Part shown: positions 1 to 8,925 of the stretch, in pieces | Position numbering within the stretch: position 1 is the first letter of the stretch | Layout of the letters: each line of letters opens with the position of its first letter | Source of the DNA: Planctomyces sp. | Lineage (GTDB): Bacteria > Planctomycetota > Planctomycetia > Planctomycetales > Planctomycetaceae | Length of the DNA stretch: 45,622 nucleotides | Assembly: GCA_005778115.1 (NCBI GenBank) | Contig: SXKJ01000005.1 | Coordinates: 1-45,622, forward strand | Direction: 5' to 3' | Notes under the pieces: model-generated | What the model was told of the DNA's origin: nothing | Seen by the model: only the letters and a program-made list of their open reading frames with translations | Databases searched by the model: none | Made by a program: the position numbers and the translations under genes

Positions 1-1013
1 ACCAGCAGGTTGCCCAGATACTCCTCCGGCAGTCCGTCCGACTCGTAGGCCAGGATGCCGGAGGGAGCTTCGCCGGTCCCCGCGACCATCGGCAGCGTGC
101 CGGGAATCTCGCCGTTCCAGGCGGTGAAGGGGTGCAGTCCCTTGCGGCCGTTGCGGAAGCGGTAGCCGTAATCGCCTCCCGGAATCACATGCAACAGCCG
201 ACACGGCGGACGGCTGTCCGCGTCGTTGTCCACGGTGAAGAGCCGGCCGAACGCATCGAAGCAGCTCGCGTGCGGATTCCAAAACCCGGTCGCGATCTGG
301 CTCAGCTTCGAGCCATCCAGCCGGCAACGATAAATGTCCCCCCCCTCGCCGCCCCCGCTGAGCGTCGTGCCGTCCGAACCGATGATCTTGTAGTCGGCTC
401 CGAGGTTCTCGCCGAACCCGAAGTACATCCAGCCGAGCGCATCAATCGCAAACCCCGCCAGCCCGTTGTGCGGATAATCCCCCTTCGTGTCGAGATGCAC
501 GATCGACTCTTTGCGATCCGCTTTGTCGTCGCCGTCATCGTCGTGGAAGAGGAAGATTTCTCGGCGAGTGGCGATGTAAACGGAACTGAGCGGCACGGCG
601 CTAGCCGCCGGTGTCTTCGCGGAATCACCGGCTGTTTTTTTTGAATCACCGGCGGCTAGCGCCTTGCCGCTCACAGGGAACCAGATCGGCCTCACGACAA
701 CGCTCATCGAGAACTTCAGGCCGTCGGTGAAGACGACGATCTTGTCCGCCTTGCCGTCGCCGTCCGAGTCGCTCATCACGAGCACTCGGTCACTCGGATG
801 CCCCTTGTAGCCTTCGGGCGGGAAGTGCGTGTTACTCTCGATGGCGAACACTCGGCCCCGATGATCGACGTCGAGACCGGTCGGCGTGACGATCTGCGGA
901 TGCTCGGCGAAGAGTTCAATCTTCAACCGCGGGTCGAGCGACTTCGGCGGCTCTTCCGCCTGCGCGACGAAGTTGGTCATCAACATCACGAACAAGACCG
1001 AGTAGCGACGCAT
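1..1013 (-). CDS. PVC-type heme-binding beta-propeller protein, N-terminal part (runs off the window)
   Basis: Only the first ~337 residues are inside the window; the gene continues past base 1. It begins MRRYSVLFVMLMTNFVAQA, a short Sec-type signal peptide, so the product is exported. The following sequence has the planctomycete membrane-bound dehydrogenase/propeller pattern: 'LKIELFAEHPQIVTPTGLDV', aspartate-rich repeats such as SDSDGDGKADK and HDDDGDDKADRK, and GDYGYRF. It is a relative of the 1020-aa gene at 25225-28287, and full-length members end in HEAT repeats and a CxxCH cytochrome domain that would lie outside this window. Residues ~117-139 (bases 597-663) are encoded by a palindrome and look like a low-complexity insertion (ALAAGDSKKTAGDSAKTPAA). 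Substrate is unknown; family members are thought to act in polysaccharide or alcohol oxidation. Confidence 0.8.
   Translation of the reverse strand, partial: MRRYSVLFVMLMTNFVAQAEEPPKSLDPRLKIELFAEHPQIVTPTGLDVDHRGRVFAIESNTHFPPEGYKGHPSDRVLVMSDSDGDGKADKIVVFTDGLKFSMSVVVRPIWFPVSGKALAAGDSKKTAGDSAKTPAASAVPLSSVYIATRREIFLFHDDDGDDKADRKESIVHLDTKGDYPHNGLAGFAIDALGWMYFGFGENLGADYKIIGSDGTTLSGGGEGGDIYRCRLDGSKLSQIATGFWNPHASCFDAFGRLFTVDNDADSRPPCRLLHVIPGGDYGYRFRNGRKGLHPFTAWNGEIPGTLPMVAGTGEAPSGILAYESDGLPEEYLGNLL
597..663. repeat. Intragenic palindromic element (67 bp)
   Basis: A 17-nt arm (GGCGCTAGCCGCCGGTG on the gene strand) is mirrored perfectly at the other end. The interior has a second partial copy of GCCGGTGATTC. 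The element lies inside the heme-propeller gene without breaking its frame and encodes an Ala/Lys/Asp-rich stretch between two conserved-looking blocks. Confidence 0.75.
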
Positions 1014-1043
1014 AGCAGACTCCTCAGCAGACTTCGCGAGCAA

Positions 1044-1093
1044 GTAGTTCGGACGCCAACGTCCGAACGCCCGGACGTAGGCGTCCGGGCTAC
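1044..1093. repeat. GTAG...CTAC palindromic element in a divergent intergenic region
   Basis: The outer arms are GTAG-tt-CGGACGCC and GGCGTCCG-gg-CTAC. Two smaller hairpins are nested within: 1048-1067 (TTCGGACG/CGTCCGAA) and 1069-1090 (GCCCGGACG/CGTCCGGGC). It lies between the start of the minus-strand heme-propeller gene and the plus-strand dehydrogenase, so it could fall in either 5' UTR. Confidence 0.7.
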
Positions 1094-1222
1094 GCGAAGA
1101 TCGTCCGACAGCTTGATCCAAAAAGCCAGCGACTCGATAGCTGCCGTTTGGCGTGTGACACGATATGTTGTGGCCGACGTTTTCATCGTCCTCAACTCAT
1201 CACCCGAGACTCTCAACGCAAC

Positions 1223-2287
1223 ATGCCAACAACTCATCGCATCGCCGTCATCGCGGGTGACGGCATTGGCCCCGAAGTCATTCGCGAAGCCATTCGAGTC
1301 GCCGATGTGGCGGCTCCGAAGTCGGACGCTCGGTGCGAGTGGACTCACTTTCCGTGGGGGACCGACTACTACTTTCAAAACGGGCGGATGGCTCCGGCCG
1401 ATTACCTCGACACGCTGGCCGGGTTCGATGCGATCTTGCTGGGAGCGGTCGGGCATCCGAGCGTGCAGGATCACGTCACGCTCAACGGGTTGCTGTTGCC
1501 GATTCGGCGGCGGTTCGATCAGTGCGTCTGCTTGCGACCGGCGTACCTGTATCCCGGCGTCGAAAGCCCGCTGCGGAACAAGCCGGGAGGCAGCATCGAC
1601 ATGCTCGTCTTCCGTGAGAACACCGAAGGGGAATACGCCAACATCGGCGGCTTCCTGTATCGCGGGATGCCCGATGAGTCGGCGATTCAAACGAGCATGT
1701 TCACTCGCAAAGGCTGCGAACGCATCATCCGCGCGGCGTTCGAGAAAGCGGCGACTCGGCCGAAGCAGCGAGTCGCATCGATCACCAAAAGCAACGCTCA
1801 AGGCTACGGCATGGTCCTGTGGGACGAATGCTTCGCTCGCGTGGCCGCCGAGTTTCCCAACATCGCGACCGAATCGCTGCTGATCGACCGCGCCGTGATG
1901 GAATTCGTGCGCCGCCCCGAATCGTTCGACGTGGTCGTGGCCAGCAATTTATTTGGCGACATCCTGACCGACCTCTCGGCGATCATCGTCGGCAGCATGG
2001 GCCTCGCCGCCAGCGGCAACATCGACCCGACTCGCGGGTATCCCAGCATGTTCGAGCCGGTCCACGGTTCCGCTCCCGACATCACGGGAAAGGGCATCGC
2101 GAATCCGCTCGCGGCGATCTTGTCGGTCGCGATGATGTTTGAGCATCTGCTTCTCGACGTTGCGGCCGCGAGCATTCATCAAGCGGTGAAAGATTTGCTG
2201 GCATCGAACGGATTGCGAACACCGGACTTGGGCGGCAGCGGCACGACGGAGCAGGTCGGCATGGCGGTTCGTGAACGCGTTGCGTAG
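1223..2287 (+). CDS. Isocitrate/isopropylmalate dehydrogenase family protein, tartrate/D-malate dehydrogenase-like
   Basis: A 354-aa beta-decarboxylating dehydrogenase that would oxidise a 2-hydroxyacid with NAD(+) and release CO2. Visible landmarks are the N-terminal IAVIAGDGIGPEV, the substrate-arginine region LLLPIRRRFDQCVCLRP, VFRENTEGEYANIGG, the Lys/Asn segment SITKSNAQGYGMVLWDE, the metal-binding aspartates in SNLFGDILTDLSA, and the NAD-site motif EPVHGSAPDITGKGIANP. REN(T)EGEY and the absence of a LeuB-type signature fit tartrate dehydrogenase/decarboxylase or D-malate dehydrogenase (DmlA/TtuC) better than LeuB; the substrate cannot be fixed from sequence alone. The ATG at 1223 is chosen because the family motif starts seven residues later. 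Its TAG stop lies inside the palindrome at 2284-2368. A second family member, icd, is at 43535. Confidence 0.88.
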   Translation: MPTTHRIAVIAGDGIGPEVIREAIRVADVAAPKSDARCEWTHFPWGTDYYFQNGRMAPADYLDTLAGFDAILLGAVGHPSVQDHVTLNGLLLPIRRRFDQCVCLRPAYLYPGVESPLRNKPGGSIDMLVFRENTEGEYANIGGFLYRGMPDESAIQTSMFTRKGCERIIRAAFEKAATRPKQRVASITKSNAQGYGMVLWDECFARVAAEFPNIATESLLIDRAVMEFVRRPESFDVVVASNLFGDILTDLSAIIVGSMGLAASGNIDPTRGYPSMFEPVHGSAPDITGKGIANPLAAILSVAMMFEHLLLDVAAASIHQAVKDLLASNGLRTPDLGGSGTTEQVGMAVRERVA

Positions 2288-2368
2288 GTTGGGATTCCAT
2301 CCCGACCGCTTTGTTGATCGAGATTCGTTCGCGGCGATGAAGGAGGTCGGGACAGAGTCCCAATCTAC
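2284..2368. repeat. GTAG...CTAC palindromic element filling a convergent gene gap
   Basis: Arms of 24 nt (left begins GTAGGTTGGGA, right ends TCCCAATCTAC) pair with four mismatches around a ~37-nt loop. Both flanking genes end inside it: the TAG of the left GTAG is the stop of the dehydrogenase (2285-2287), and the TAG on the opposite strand (2367-2365) is the stop of the sulfatase. It probably also works as a bidirectional terminator. Confidence 0.85.
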
Positions 2369-3906
2369 AGGTCCGACGCTTTCAGCTTTCCTCGGTCGTC
2401 TGGGACTTGGTAGAGCTTTTGCAAACGTGCGACCTCGGCCTTCAGGTCTTTGACGAGGTCAGCATTCGCGGGATCGGCGTAGATGCTGTGCATCTCGTTG
2501 GGGTCCGCCTTGAGGTCGAACAGTTCCCACTCGTCTTCGTTGTAGAAGTGGATCAACTTGTGGCGGTCGGTGCGCACGCCGTAGTGGCGGCGGACGGCGT
2601 GGGAGGCTCCCCGGTCGGAGAAGAATTCGTAGTAGTGGTAGTAGATGCTCTTTCGCCAATCGCTGGGCGTTTCGCTTTTGAACAGCGGAACAATGCTGCG
2701 GCCTTGCATGTCTTTGGGAGCCTCGATGCCCGCGAGATCGAGGAACGTTTCAGCGAAGTCCAGGTTCTGCACGAGGTCGGTATTCACCGAGCCGGGCTTG
2801 GTCACGCCGGGCCAACGAGCCAGTAGCGGCATGCGCAGCGATGGCTCGTACATGAACCGCTTGTCGAACCAGCCGTGGTCGCCGAGATAGAAGCCTTGGT
2901 CGGATGAGTAAATCACGACCGTGTTCTGGGCGAGGCCAGTGTCGTCGAGATATTTCAGGACTCGGCCGACGCCGTCATCGACGGCGGCGACGCAGCGCAG
3001 GTAGTCCTTGATATAGCGCTGATACTTCCAGCGTACGAGTTCTTTGCCGGTGAGTTTGGCTTTCTCGAACGCGGCGTTTTCCTCGTCGTAGGCTTTGTGC
3101 CAGGCGGCGAGTTGTTCGGGGGTAAGGTTTTTGGGCGGATCGAGCTTCAGGTCGAAGCGGGTCATCGTCTTTTCGATGGTCATGTCCTGTTTGTGAGCGG
3201 CAGTGCCTCGGCCGGAGTAATCGTCGAAGAGCGTGTCCGGCTCTGGGATCGTCACGTCTTTGTAGAGATCAAAATATTTCGGCCCCGGCTGCCACTCGCG
3301 ATGCGGGGCTTTGTGCTGCCACATCAACATGAAGGGTTTGTCTTTGTCTCGGCCTTTGTCCAACCAGTCCACCGCGAGGTCGGTGAGGATCTCGGTCGTG
3401 TAGCCGGTGTGCTGCATTCGTTTGCCGTCGCGGATCATCGGCGGGTTGTAGTAGGGGCCTTGGCCGATCAGGATGTCCGAGTAATCAAAGCCGGTCGGAT
3501 TGCTGCCGAGATGCCACTTGCCGATCAGCGCCGTTTGATAGCCGGCCTTTTGCAGCAGCTTGGGAAATGTTTGCTGCGCTCCGTTAAACGACTCGCCCCC
3601 TTCGTTGGTCTTGTAGCCGTTTAAGTGGCTGTGCTTGCCGGTGAGGATGACGGCTCGGCTGGGGCCGCAGATCGAGTTCGTACAGAAGCAGTTCTGAAAC
3701 CGCATCCCCTCGCTCGCGATGCGATCGAGGTTCGGCGTTTTGTTGATCTTCGAGCCGTAACAACTCATCGCGTGAGCGGCGTGGTCGTCGGTGAAAATGA
3801 AGATCACGTTGGGCCGCTTGGCATCGGCGGCAGGCGAATCGTGGACGCCAAAGACCAGAGTCACGCAGGCGGCCAGGAACAGTCCGAGTGTGGTAAGGCG
3901 GCTCAT
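2365..3906 (-). CDS. Secreted type I sulfatase (formylglycine-dependent)
   Basis: A 513-aa sulfatase that would hydrolyse sulfate esters, probably on an algal or mucin-like polysaccharide, outside the cytoplasm. The start at 3906 ([10 protein letters not shown]...) gives a clean signal peptide ending near residue 29; an upstream in-frame ATG at 3972 would add an implausible leader. Core landmarks: [19 protein letters not shown] (metal-binding DD, residues 40-41), C80-G-P-S-R84 as the Cys-type formylglycine site, GKWHLG, and the C-terminal DUF4976-like part ([30 protein letters not shown]). It resembles the N-acetylglucosamine-6-sulfatase/mucin-desulfating group, but the substrate is not determinable. 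It lies 62 nt downstream of the NDH-2-cNMP gene on the same strand. Confidence 0.93.
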   Translation of the reverse strand: MSRLTTLGLFLAACVTLVFGVHDSPAADAKRPNVIFIFTDDHAAHAMSCYGSKINKTPNLDRIASEGMRFQNCFCTNSICGPSRAVILTGKHSHLNGYKTNEGGESFNGAQQTFPKLLQKAGYQTALIGKWHLGSNPTGFDYSDILIGQGPYYNPPMIRDGKRMQHTGYTTEILTDLAVDWLDKGRDKDKPFMLMWQHKAPHREWQPGPKYFDLYKDVTIPEPDTLFDDYSGRGTAAHKQDMTIEKTMTRFDLKLDPPKNLTPEQLAAWHKAYDEENAAFEKAKLTGKELVRWKYQRYIKDYLRCVAAVDDGVGRVLKYLDDTGLAQNTVVIYSSDQGFYLGDHGWFDKRFMYEPSLRMPLLARWPGVTKPGSVNTDLVQNLDFAETFLDLAGIEAPKDMQGRSIVPLFKSETPSDWRKSIYYHYYEFFSDRGASHAVRRHYGVRTDRHKLIHFYNEDEWELFDLKADPNEMHSIYADPANADLVKDLKAEVARLQKLYQVPDDRGKLKASDL

Positions 3907-3968
3907 GTGGGAGTTCTCGTGAAGGTAAGAAAGTCGATGCCGAACAACGATCGCTGAAGAGAGTCGAT

Positions 3969-5639
3969 TCACCTCGGAGTGTCGGTGTTCGGCGGCGGTG
4001 CGCTGAGCGGCGGTGGTTTGCTGAGAGATTCCACGATTGCCATTCGTGCTTGGAAAAGTTCATTCATCGACGACTTCACTCCGGGCAAGTGCGTGACCAG
4101 CTTGTCGAACGCATCGCGTGAGATGCTGATGAGATCCAGCGGCGTCTTGGCCATCACGGCCGCGCTGCGGGGTTGGTCGGAGATCAGGGCCATCTCGCCA
4201 AAGACGTCACCATTCTTGAGCGTGGCCAACGACTGGCCATCGCGTTGCACGTCCGCTTCACCCTTCACGACAACATACAGCTTGTCGCCGAAGTCCCCTT
4301 GGTCGAAGACCGATTCGCCGGTATGGAAGTGCTCGCGCAAAACCGAGTCGTCATAGAAAATGTGGACTTCGGTAATGTCGCGTGGCAGGAACATGTCGAG
4401 CACCCAGTCGGTCAAGATGCGCCACTTGCGGTCCAGTCCTGGAACTTTGCTGAGATAGACCGCTCGCCAGAAGACCCACGCGATGAAGCCATGCAGTTTG
4501 ATCCCCATGACTTCCGCCACGGCCGACATGTGCCCCAGCGAGGCGAGTTTACCCAAACCGGTGAAGGAGAATCGTCGCATCGGTGTGCCACGCAGTGTGG
4601 CGAGAATGTTCGACGCACAGGTGTGAGCTTGTCGCAAGGCGTGCTGAGCGGTGGGAGGAGACATGATTCCGTCTGGTTGCGGCACGGCCGCGCAGTCGCC
4701 GAGTGCCCACAGGTGAGGCGTTCCAACTACGTGCATTTCCGGAGTAACGACGATGCGGCCCCCTTTGTCTTTCTCGACCGGCAGTTGTTCGACTAAACGA
4801 TGCGGCGCGGCGGGGACGGTGGCCACCACGGTACGCGAGAGAATGACTTCTGGCTCGGTGGAGTGTTTCGATTGCAGGACCGCCCCTTCGGCGGTCACCG
4901 CGCAAAGTCGCGTGTGCAGGCGGATTTCGATGCCACGTTTTTCCAGAATGTCCTGGGCGTACTTGGCGAGGCTCGCACCCAATTCGGGGAGGATCCGATC
5001 GGCGCTTTGCAGCAGCACGACGCGCAGATCGCTGGCTTTGATCGTCTGATAGGACGAAACGGCGCTGATCAGGAAGTCGTGAAGCTCGGCGATACATTCC
5101 ACCCCGGAGAAGCCACCTCCACCCACCACAAAAGTGAGCAACCGCCGGCGCTCGTCCGGGTCGGTTTCGTTGTCCGCCTCTTCGAGCACCTGCACGATGG
5201 CGGTTCGCAGTCGCAGTGCGTCGCCGAGGTATTTAAACGCGATTGCGTGCTCGCGCATCCCCGGCACCATGTCGTAATTCAGCCGAGACCCCAGCGCGAC
5301 CACGAGGTGATCGAACGGCAGCTCCTTTTTCTTCGGGAGGAATTCCGGCCCCAGCGTCACGATCTGCCGCTGCATGTCGATGCCGACAATCTCGCGAGTA
5401 TGCAGTCGCGTCCGCTTGGCCATGCGGCGGATTGGCGTGATGACATGCAACATCTCGATTGTGCCGCTGATGACTTCCGGCAGCAGGGGCTGGAAGACCA
5501 TGTAGTTTTCCAGGCTGACCAGCGAGATTTCGTATTGATCCCGCTCGGCCCAAAACATCGCTTTTTCGAGGTACACCGCGGTGTACACGCCCGCAAAGCC
5601 GCCACCCAGGATGAGTATCCGCTTCTTCTCGTGACTCAT
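3969..5639 (-). CDS. NDH-2-type NADH:quinone oxidoreductase fused to a cyclic-nucleotide-binding domain
   Basis: 556 aa. Residues 1-~425 are a type II NADH dehydrogenase-like flavoprotein: FAD Rossmann motif GGGFAG (12-17), the quinone-side signature [12 protein letters not shown] (45-56), the NADH Rossmann motif GGGGFSG (173-179), and the FAD motif [14 protein letters not shown] (~310). An amphipathic segment around [17 protein letters not shown] would attach it to the membrane. Residues ~430-530 form a CRP/cNMP-binding fold with an intact phosphate-binding cassette, G-E482-M-A-L ... P-R491-S-A-A, preceded by [18 protein letters not shown]. Ordinary NDH-2 is ~400-430 aa, so the C-terminal domain is an addition. 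The inference is that a cyclic nucleotide modulates non-proton-pumping NADH oxidation. The tail is Pro-rich ([15 protein letters not shown]). Confidence 0.88.
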   Translation of the reverse strand: MSHEKKRILILGGGFAGVYTAVYLEKAMFWAERDQYEISLVSLENYMVFQPLLPEVISGTIEMLHVITPIRRMAKRTRLHTREIVGIDMQRQIVTLGPEFLPKKKELPFDHLVVALGSRLNYDMVPGMREHAIAFKYLGDALRLRTAIVQVLEEADNETDPDERRRLLTFVVGGGGFSGVECIAELHDFLISAVSSYQTIKASDLRVVLLQSADRILPELGASLAKYAQDILEKRGIEIRLHTRLCAVTAEGAVLQSKHSTEPEVILSRTVVATVPAAPHRLVEQLPVEKDKGGRIVVTPEMHVVGTPHLWALGDCAAVPQPDGIMSPPTAQHALRQAHTCASNILATLRGTPMRRFSFTGLGKLASLGHMSAVAEVMGIKLHGFIAWVFWRAVYLSKVPGLDRKWRILTDWVLDMFLPRDITEVHIFYDDSVLREHFHTGESVFDQGDFGDKLYVVVKGEADVQRDGQSLATLKNGDVFGEMALISDQPRSAAVMAKTPLDLISISRDAFDKLVTHLPGVKSSMNELFQARMAIVESLSKPPPLSAPPPNTDTPR

Positions 5640-5784
5640 GGTGTGCAGTGCTCGGTGGAGATGATGGCGGCGGCGACGACGGGAGTTGATTGGGCAACAC
5701 TGTCAAACTCTCGGTTCGAAATGTCAAGCAGCCCTCAAGCCACTGCGGGGAAAGTGGATGAGTTGCGGAGAATGTCGCAGCGAG

Positions 5785-5870
5785 AAACGTAGGGTGGGAC
5801 GAGTCATCGAGACCCACCACAAGCCAGGATTGATCTGGTGGGTCTCGATGACTCGACCCACCCTACGTTT
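5785..5870. repeat. GTAGGGTGGG palindromic element in a divergent intergenic region
   Basis: Arms of 34 nt, beginning AAACGTAGGGTGGGACGAG, are near-perfect mirrors around an 18-nt loop. It sits between the start codons of the NDH-2-cNMP gene (-) and the small propeller gene (+). The arm sequence is clearly related to the element at 25126-25208, making these two copies of one family. Confidence 0.88.
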
Positions 5871-5893
5871 GAAAAACTGTTGCGAGCCTTATC

Positions 5894-6796
5894 ATGCTCG
5901 CCATGAGCTTCTATTCGCCAAGCTGGTTGCAGGAAGGACAAGGGATTCCGCCAACTTTGCGTTGGGCGTTTTCGACGGAGGCCCCGTTGGTGGCGCTCGA
6001 CATGGGACGCGAATCGGGCGAAGTGCTGGTGGCAGATGAGACCGGTGGCTTGTATCGGCTCGACCGCCGGGGGCAGTTGTTGACGGTGTCGCGTGGGCTG
6101 CGCGGAGTGCGCTCAGTCGCCTGGTCGGACTCGAATGCTTCCGGAGCGGTGATTGTTGGCGAACGAAAAGTCTTTCGACTGAATGGGCAACTTGAAGCGG
6201 AATGGTCGGTCGGATTGCCGGAGGTGGCGCTGGGGATCGCACTGGCTCCGTTTGGCCGACAGACGGCGATCAGTCTGGCGAACGGCGGCAATCTCGTGCT
6301 GGGAGATCAAAGCGAACAGCTCACCGTGTTCGACACGATCCGACCGCTGAAGTGGATTCAATTCCTGTCGAGCGAAGCGGTACTGATCGGCGCGGCGGAC
6401 TACGGGCAAGTCTGTGCTCACCGACTGAACGGCGAACAGCTTTGGAGCGAGAAATGTTTCACGTCACTGGGCGAGATTTGCGCGGCGGCTGACGGCGAGA
6501 CGATCCTGCTGGCGGGATTCAATCAGGGGATTCAATCGCTCCGCGGCGACGGTTCGACGGGGGACTCGTATTTGATCGAAGGGACCGTCTGCCGCGTCTC
6601 GTGTAGCTTCAACGCCGACCGGATCGCCGCCGCGACGTTGGAGCGACAACTGTATTGGCTCGATTCAGACGGCCAACTGCTGTGGGCCACTGAAGTCGAT
6701 GACGAGATCGTGCGCGTGATCTGTGACCCACTCGGCGAATGGTTGCTGGTCGGCCTGAGCTCCGGCCACATCCTGCGACTGGATTGGGAAAGTTGA
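5894..6796 (+). CDS. WD40/PQQ-like beta-propeller protein of unknown function
   Basis: A 300-aa protein with no signal peptide, so probably cytoplasmic. It consists of about seven short beta-blade repeats with a recurring pattern 'ADETGGLYRLDRRGQLL', 'VGERKVFRLNGQLEAEW', 'LANGGNLVLGDQSEQL', 'DYGQVCAHRLNGEQLW', 'LERQLYWLDSDGQLLW', 'LSSGHILRLDW'. This is typical of a PQQ-like or WD40-type propeller used as a binding scaffold. Start codons at 5894 (MLAMSF) and 5903 (MSFYSP) are both possible. No enzymatic motif is visible. It converges with the methyltransferase gene. Confidence 0.72.
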   Translation: MLAMSFYSPSWLQEGQGIPPTLRWAFSTEAPLVALDMGRESGEVLVADETGGLYRLDRRGQLLTVSRGLRGVRSVAWSDSNASGAVIVGERKVFRLNGQLEAEWSVGLPEVALGIALAPFGRQTAISLANGGNLVLGDQSEQLTVFDTIRPLKWIQFLSSEAVLIGAADYGQVCAHRLNGEQLWSEKCFTSLGEICAAADGETILLAGFNQGIQSLRGDGSTGDSYLIEGTVCRVSCSFNADRIAAATLERQLYWLDSDGQLLWATEVDDEIVRVICDPLGEWLLVGLSSGHILRLDWES

Positions 6797-6810
6797 GGAA
6801 CGGCGCGATC

Positions 6811-6869
6811 GTAGTGCCCCATTTGTGTGGTCGAACGAGCGACACAGACTCAATAAATTGAGTCACTAC
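6811..6869. repeat. GTAGTG...CACTAC element between convergent genes
   Basis: GTAGTG at 6811-6816 and CACTAC at 6864-6869 bracket the element. An inner perfect hairpin GACTCAAT-AA-ATTGAGTC occupies 6847-6864. It lies between the propeller stop (6796) and the methyltransferase stop (6875) and resembles the GTAGTGACCC element at 41019. Probable terminator function. Confidence 0.6.
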
Positions 6870-6874
6870 AAGCG

Positions 6875-7630
6875 CTACTCGGCCAGTTCTTCTTTCCGTA
6901 GCTCAACGAGAATTCCGCCGAGCTTCAAAAAGCGATGAACTCGCGAGAACCAGAGTTGCCGATTCCACGCAAGCCCCGTTTGAGCACACGCATGTCGCAG
7001 CTCATCGCGATTGAACGTGCGGCAGCGCCACATCCGGCCGTTGAGAAATCCGGTGTAGGTATCCTCGGTCGCCGCGAGCAGCAGGCTGCCTCCCGGCTTG
7101 AGCACTCGATGCAGTTCCGTCAGCCCCGGCAGAGGGTCCGGGAGGTATTCCAAAACGTAGCCGCAGGTGACGCAGTCGAAAGAGTTGTCGGCAAACGGCA
7201 GATGCGTCATGTCTGCGGCGATGTACCACGGTCGCGTCTCGCCATGTGCTTGACGTGACTTCATCGACTGTCGAGCTCGGCGGAGCATCTGTGGCGAGAG
7301 ATCGCACGCGACGATTTGCACTTCCGGATGCGTGTGCTTCAGCAGATGACCGAGGATCTGGCCAGCTCCGGAACCGACATCCAAGATCGACTGAAACCGG
7401 CCGAGATCAAAATTCTGTTTCCGCAACATTCGGCCAATCAATGGCTGATGCAACGAGACGAGACTGGCGATCATCAACATCGCACCGGCCGGGCCGTCGT
7501 AGAGCCGACGGACTCGGCTGCGGTATTGCTGCAAGGGGACGCGCTGGAAGCCTCGGAATTCAACCAGGCGACGGAACGCCCGCTTGTGCAGCGCGGGGCG
7601 AGTCATTCGAGGTGGCTCAATGGGTGTCAT
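6875..7630 (-). CDS. Class I SAM-dependent methyltransferase (UbiE/type 11-like)
   Basis: 251 aa. Motif I, ILDVGSGAGQILGHLL (~residues 86-101), is a standard Rossmann SAM-binding loop. It is followed by an acidic motif II position in VACDLSPQMLRRA, motif III-like AADMTHLPFADNSFDCVTCGYVLEYLPD, and a post-motif VLKPGGSLLLAATEDTY. This is the Methyltransf_11 pattern seen in quinone, sterol, phospholipid and small-molecule methylases. The substrate cannot be inferred. It is on the same strand as queA and follows it after 82 nt, so the two may be co-transcribed. Confidence 0.82.
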   Translation of the reverse strand: MTPIEPPRMTRPALHKRAFRRLVEFRGFQRVPLQQYRSRVRRLYDGPAGAMLMIASLVSLHQPLIGRMLRKQNFDLGRFQSILDVGSGAGQILGHLLKHTHPEVQIVACDLSPQMLRRARQSMKSRQAHGETRPWYIAADMTHLPFADNSFDCVTCGYVLEYLPDPLPGLTELHRVLKPGGSLLLAATEDTYTGFLNGRMWRCRTFNRDELRHACAQTGLAWNRQLWFSRVHRFLKLGGILVELRKEELAE

Positions 7631-7712
7631 ATCAGTGATCGGCGGACCGAATTCAGCAGGAGAAAACTCAAAGCATCGGACGTTCTACAGCGGCTTCCGG
7701 AAATTGTCATCT

Positions 7713-8867
7713 TCACCACTGACTGCCGATGGAACTCGACACTGACTCGGACAGCATCAGCATCGCGTCGCCATAGCTGTAGAAGCGATATCGCTCACGA
7801 ATCGCCGCCGCGTATGCCGCTTGAATGTGCTCCAGTCCCGCGAACGCGGAGACGAGCACAAGCAGCGTGGAACGAGGCAAATGAAAATTGGTCAGCAACC
7901 CATCAACCACACGAAACCGGTATGGTGGTCGGATAAAAATGGATGTGGTCCCGCGCCACGGACGGAGTTGCCCGTCAGCCGCCGCCGTTTCAAGCGTCCG
8001 CACTGAGGTCGTCCCAACCGCCACGATTCGCCCGCCTCGCTCGCGAGTCTCATGAATCGTCTGCACGGCCGGTTCACCGATTTCACACCACTCCGAGTGC
8101 ATCAAGTGCTCGCTGAGTGTCGTCGCTGAGATTGGCCGAAATGTCCCCAGCCCGACATGCAGTGTCACCCGCGCGATTCGAATGCCTCGACCTTCAATGT
8201 CCGCCAACAATGACTCCGTCAGATGCAGCCCTGCCGTTGGAGCGGCCACCGAACCGGGATGGCTGGCGTAGGTCGTTTGATATCTCTGCCAATCCGAACC
8301 GGTCGCCACCTTCCGCTGCATGTACGGCGGCAGCGGCATCGTGCCAAACTGCTGAAGCAGCGAAAACGCGTCACCGGCCGGCTCCGGCCGCATCCGCCAG
8401 ACGCCATCTGGTTCGCGGTCGATCAGCGTCAGGTGCAGCGACTCCGGAGCACTCGGCGGATCATGGCCGAGTGGAATCAACACGACTTGCTCACCCGATT
8501 TGAGATAACCGCGCGTCTGGCCGATCAGCCGCCAATCGCCGTTCTCCGCTTGCCCGAGATACAGCCCTTCCCATTTCCCGCCGGTGTTCGCTCGCCGCCC
8601 AATCAGACGAGCGGGCAGCACTCGCGTGTCGTTGAGCACCAGACAATCACCCGGCCGAAGCAGGTCTGCCAACCCGCGAATTCCGCGATGCTGGATCGCC
8701 CCCGTCTGCCGATCGAGCACCAACAGCCGCGAAGCATCCCGCTCTGGCAGCGGCTCTTTGGCGATCAGCTCTGCCGGCAATTCGTAGTCGTACAGAGAGA
8801 CGTCGTCGAACGGGCGATCCACGTTTGGTGTGACGGAAGACGATTCGGAAATGGACTCGCTCGACAT
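7713..8867 (-). CDS. queA: S-adenosylmethionine:tRNA ribosyltransferase-isomerase
   Basis: A 384-aa QueA, which transfers and isomerises the ribosyl moiety of SAM onto 7-deazaguanine at tRNA position 34 to make epoxyqueuosine. Family signatures are plain: YDYELPAELIAKEPLPERDASRLLVLDR near the N-terminus, LVLNDTRVLPARLIGRR, PLPPYMQR, and the highly conserved block YASHPGSVAAPTAGLHLT. Then come VTLHVGLGTFRPI, VAVGTTSVRTLE and FHLPRSTLLVLVSAFAG. Length and order match the family, with a slightly long Ser-rich N-terminus (MSSESISESSSVTPNVDRP). It diverges from the glycosyltransferase gene. Confidence 0.97.
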   Translation of the reverse strand: MSSESISESSSVTPNVDRPFDDVSLYDYELPAELIAKEPLPERDASRLLVLDRQTGAIQHRGIRGLADLLRPGDCLVLNDTRVLPARLIGRRANTGGKWEGLYLGQAENGDWRLIGQTRGYLKSGEQVVLIPLGHDPPSAPESLHLTLIDREPDGVWRMRPEPAGDAFSLLQQFGTMPLPPYMQRKVATGSDWQRYQTTYASHPGSVAAPTAGLHLTESLLADIEGRGIRIARVTLHVGLGTFRPISATTLSEHLMHSEWCEIGEPAVQTIHETRERGGRIVAVGTTSVRTLETAAADGQLRPWRGTTSIFIRPPYRFRVVDGLLTNFHLPRSTLLVLVSAFAGLEHIQAAYAAAIRERYRFYSYGDAMLMLSESVSSSIGSQW

Positions 8868-8925
8868 GCCATTTTACTCGTATGGTCTCGGAGAGAATGA
8901 GGCGTGATCGGAGAAAGGTCGTTAC

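Noticed and set aside
4800-5792. A 330-codon open frame opposite to the NDH-2-cNMP gene
   Set aside because: Antisense shadow; the minus-strand product has several intact flavoprotein motifs.
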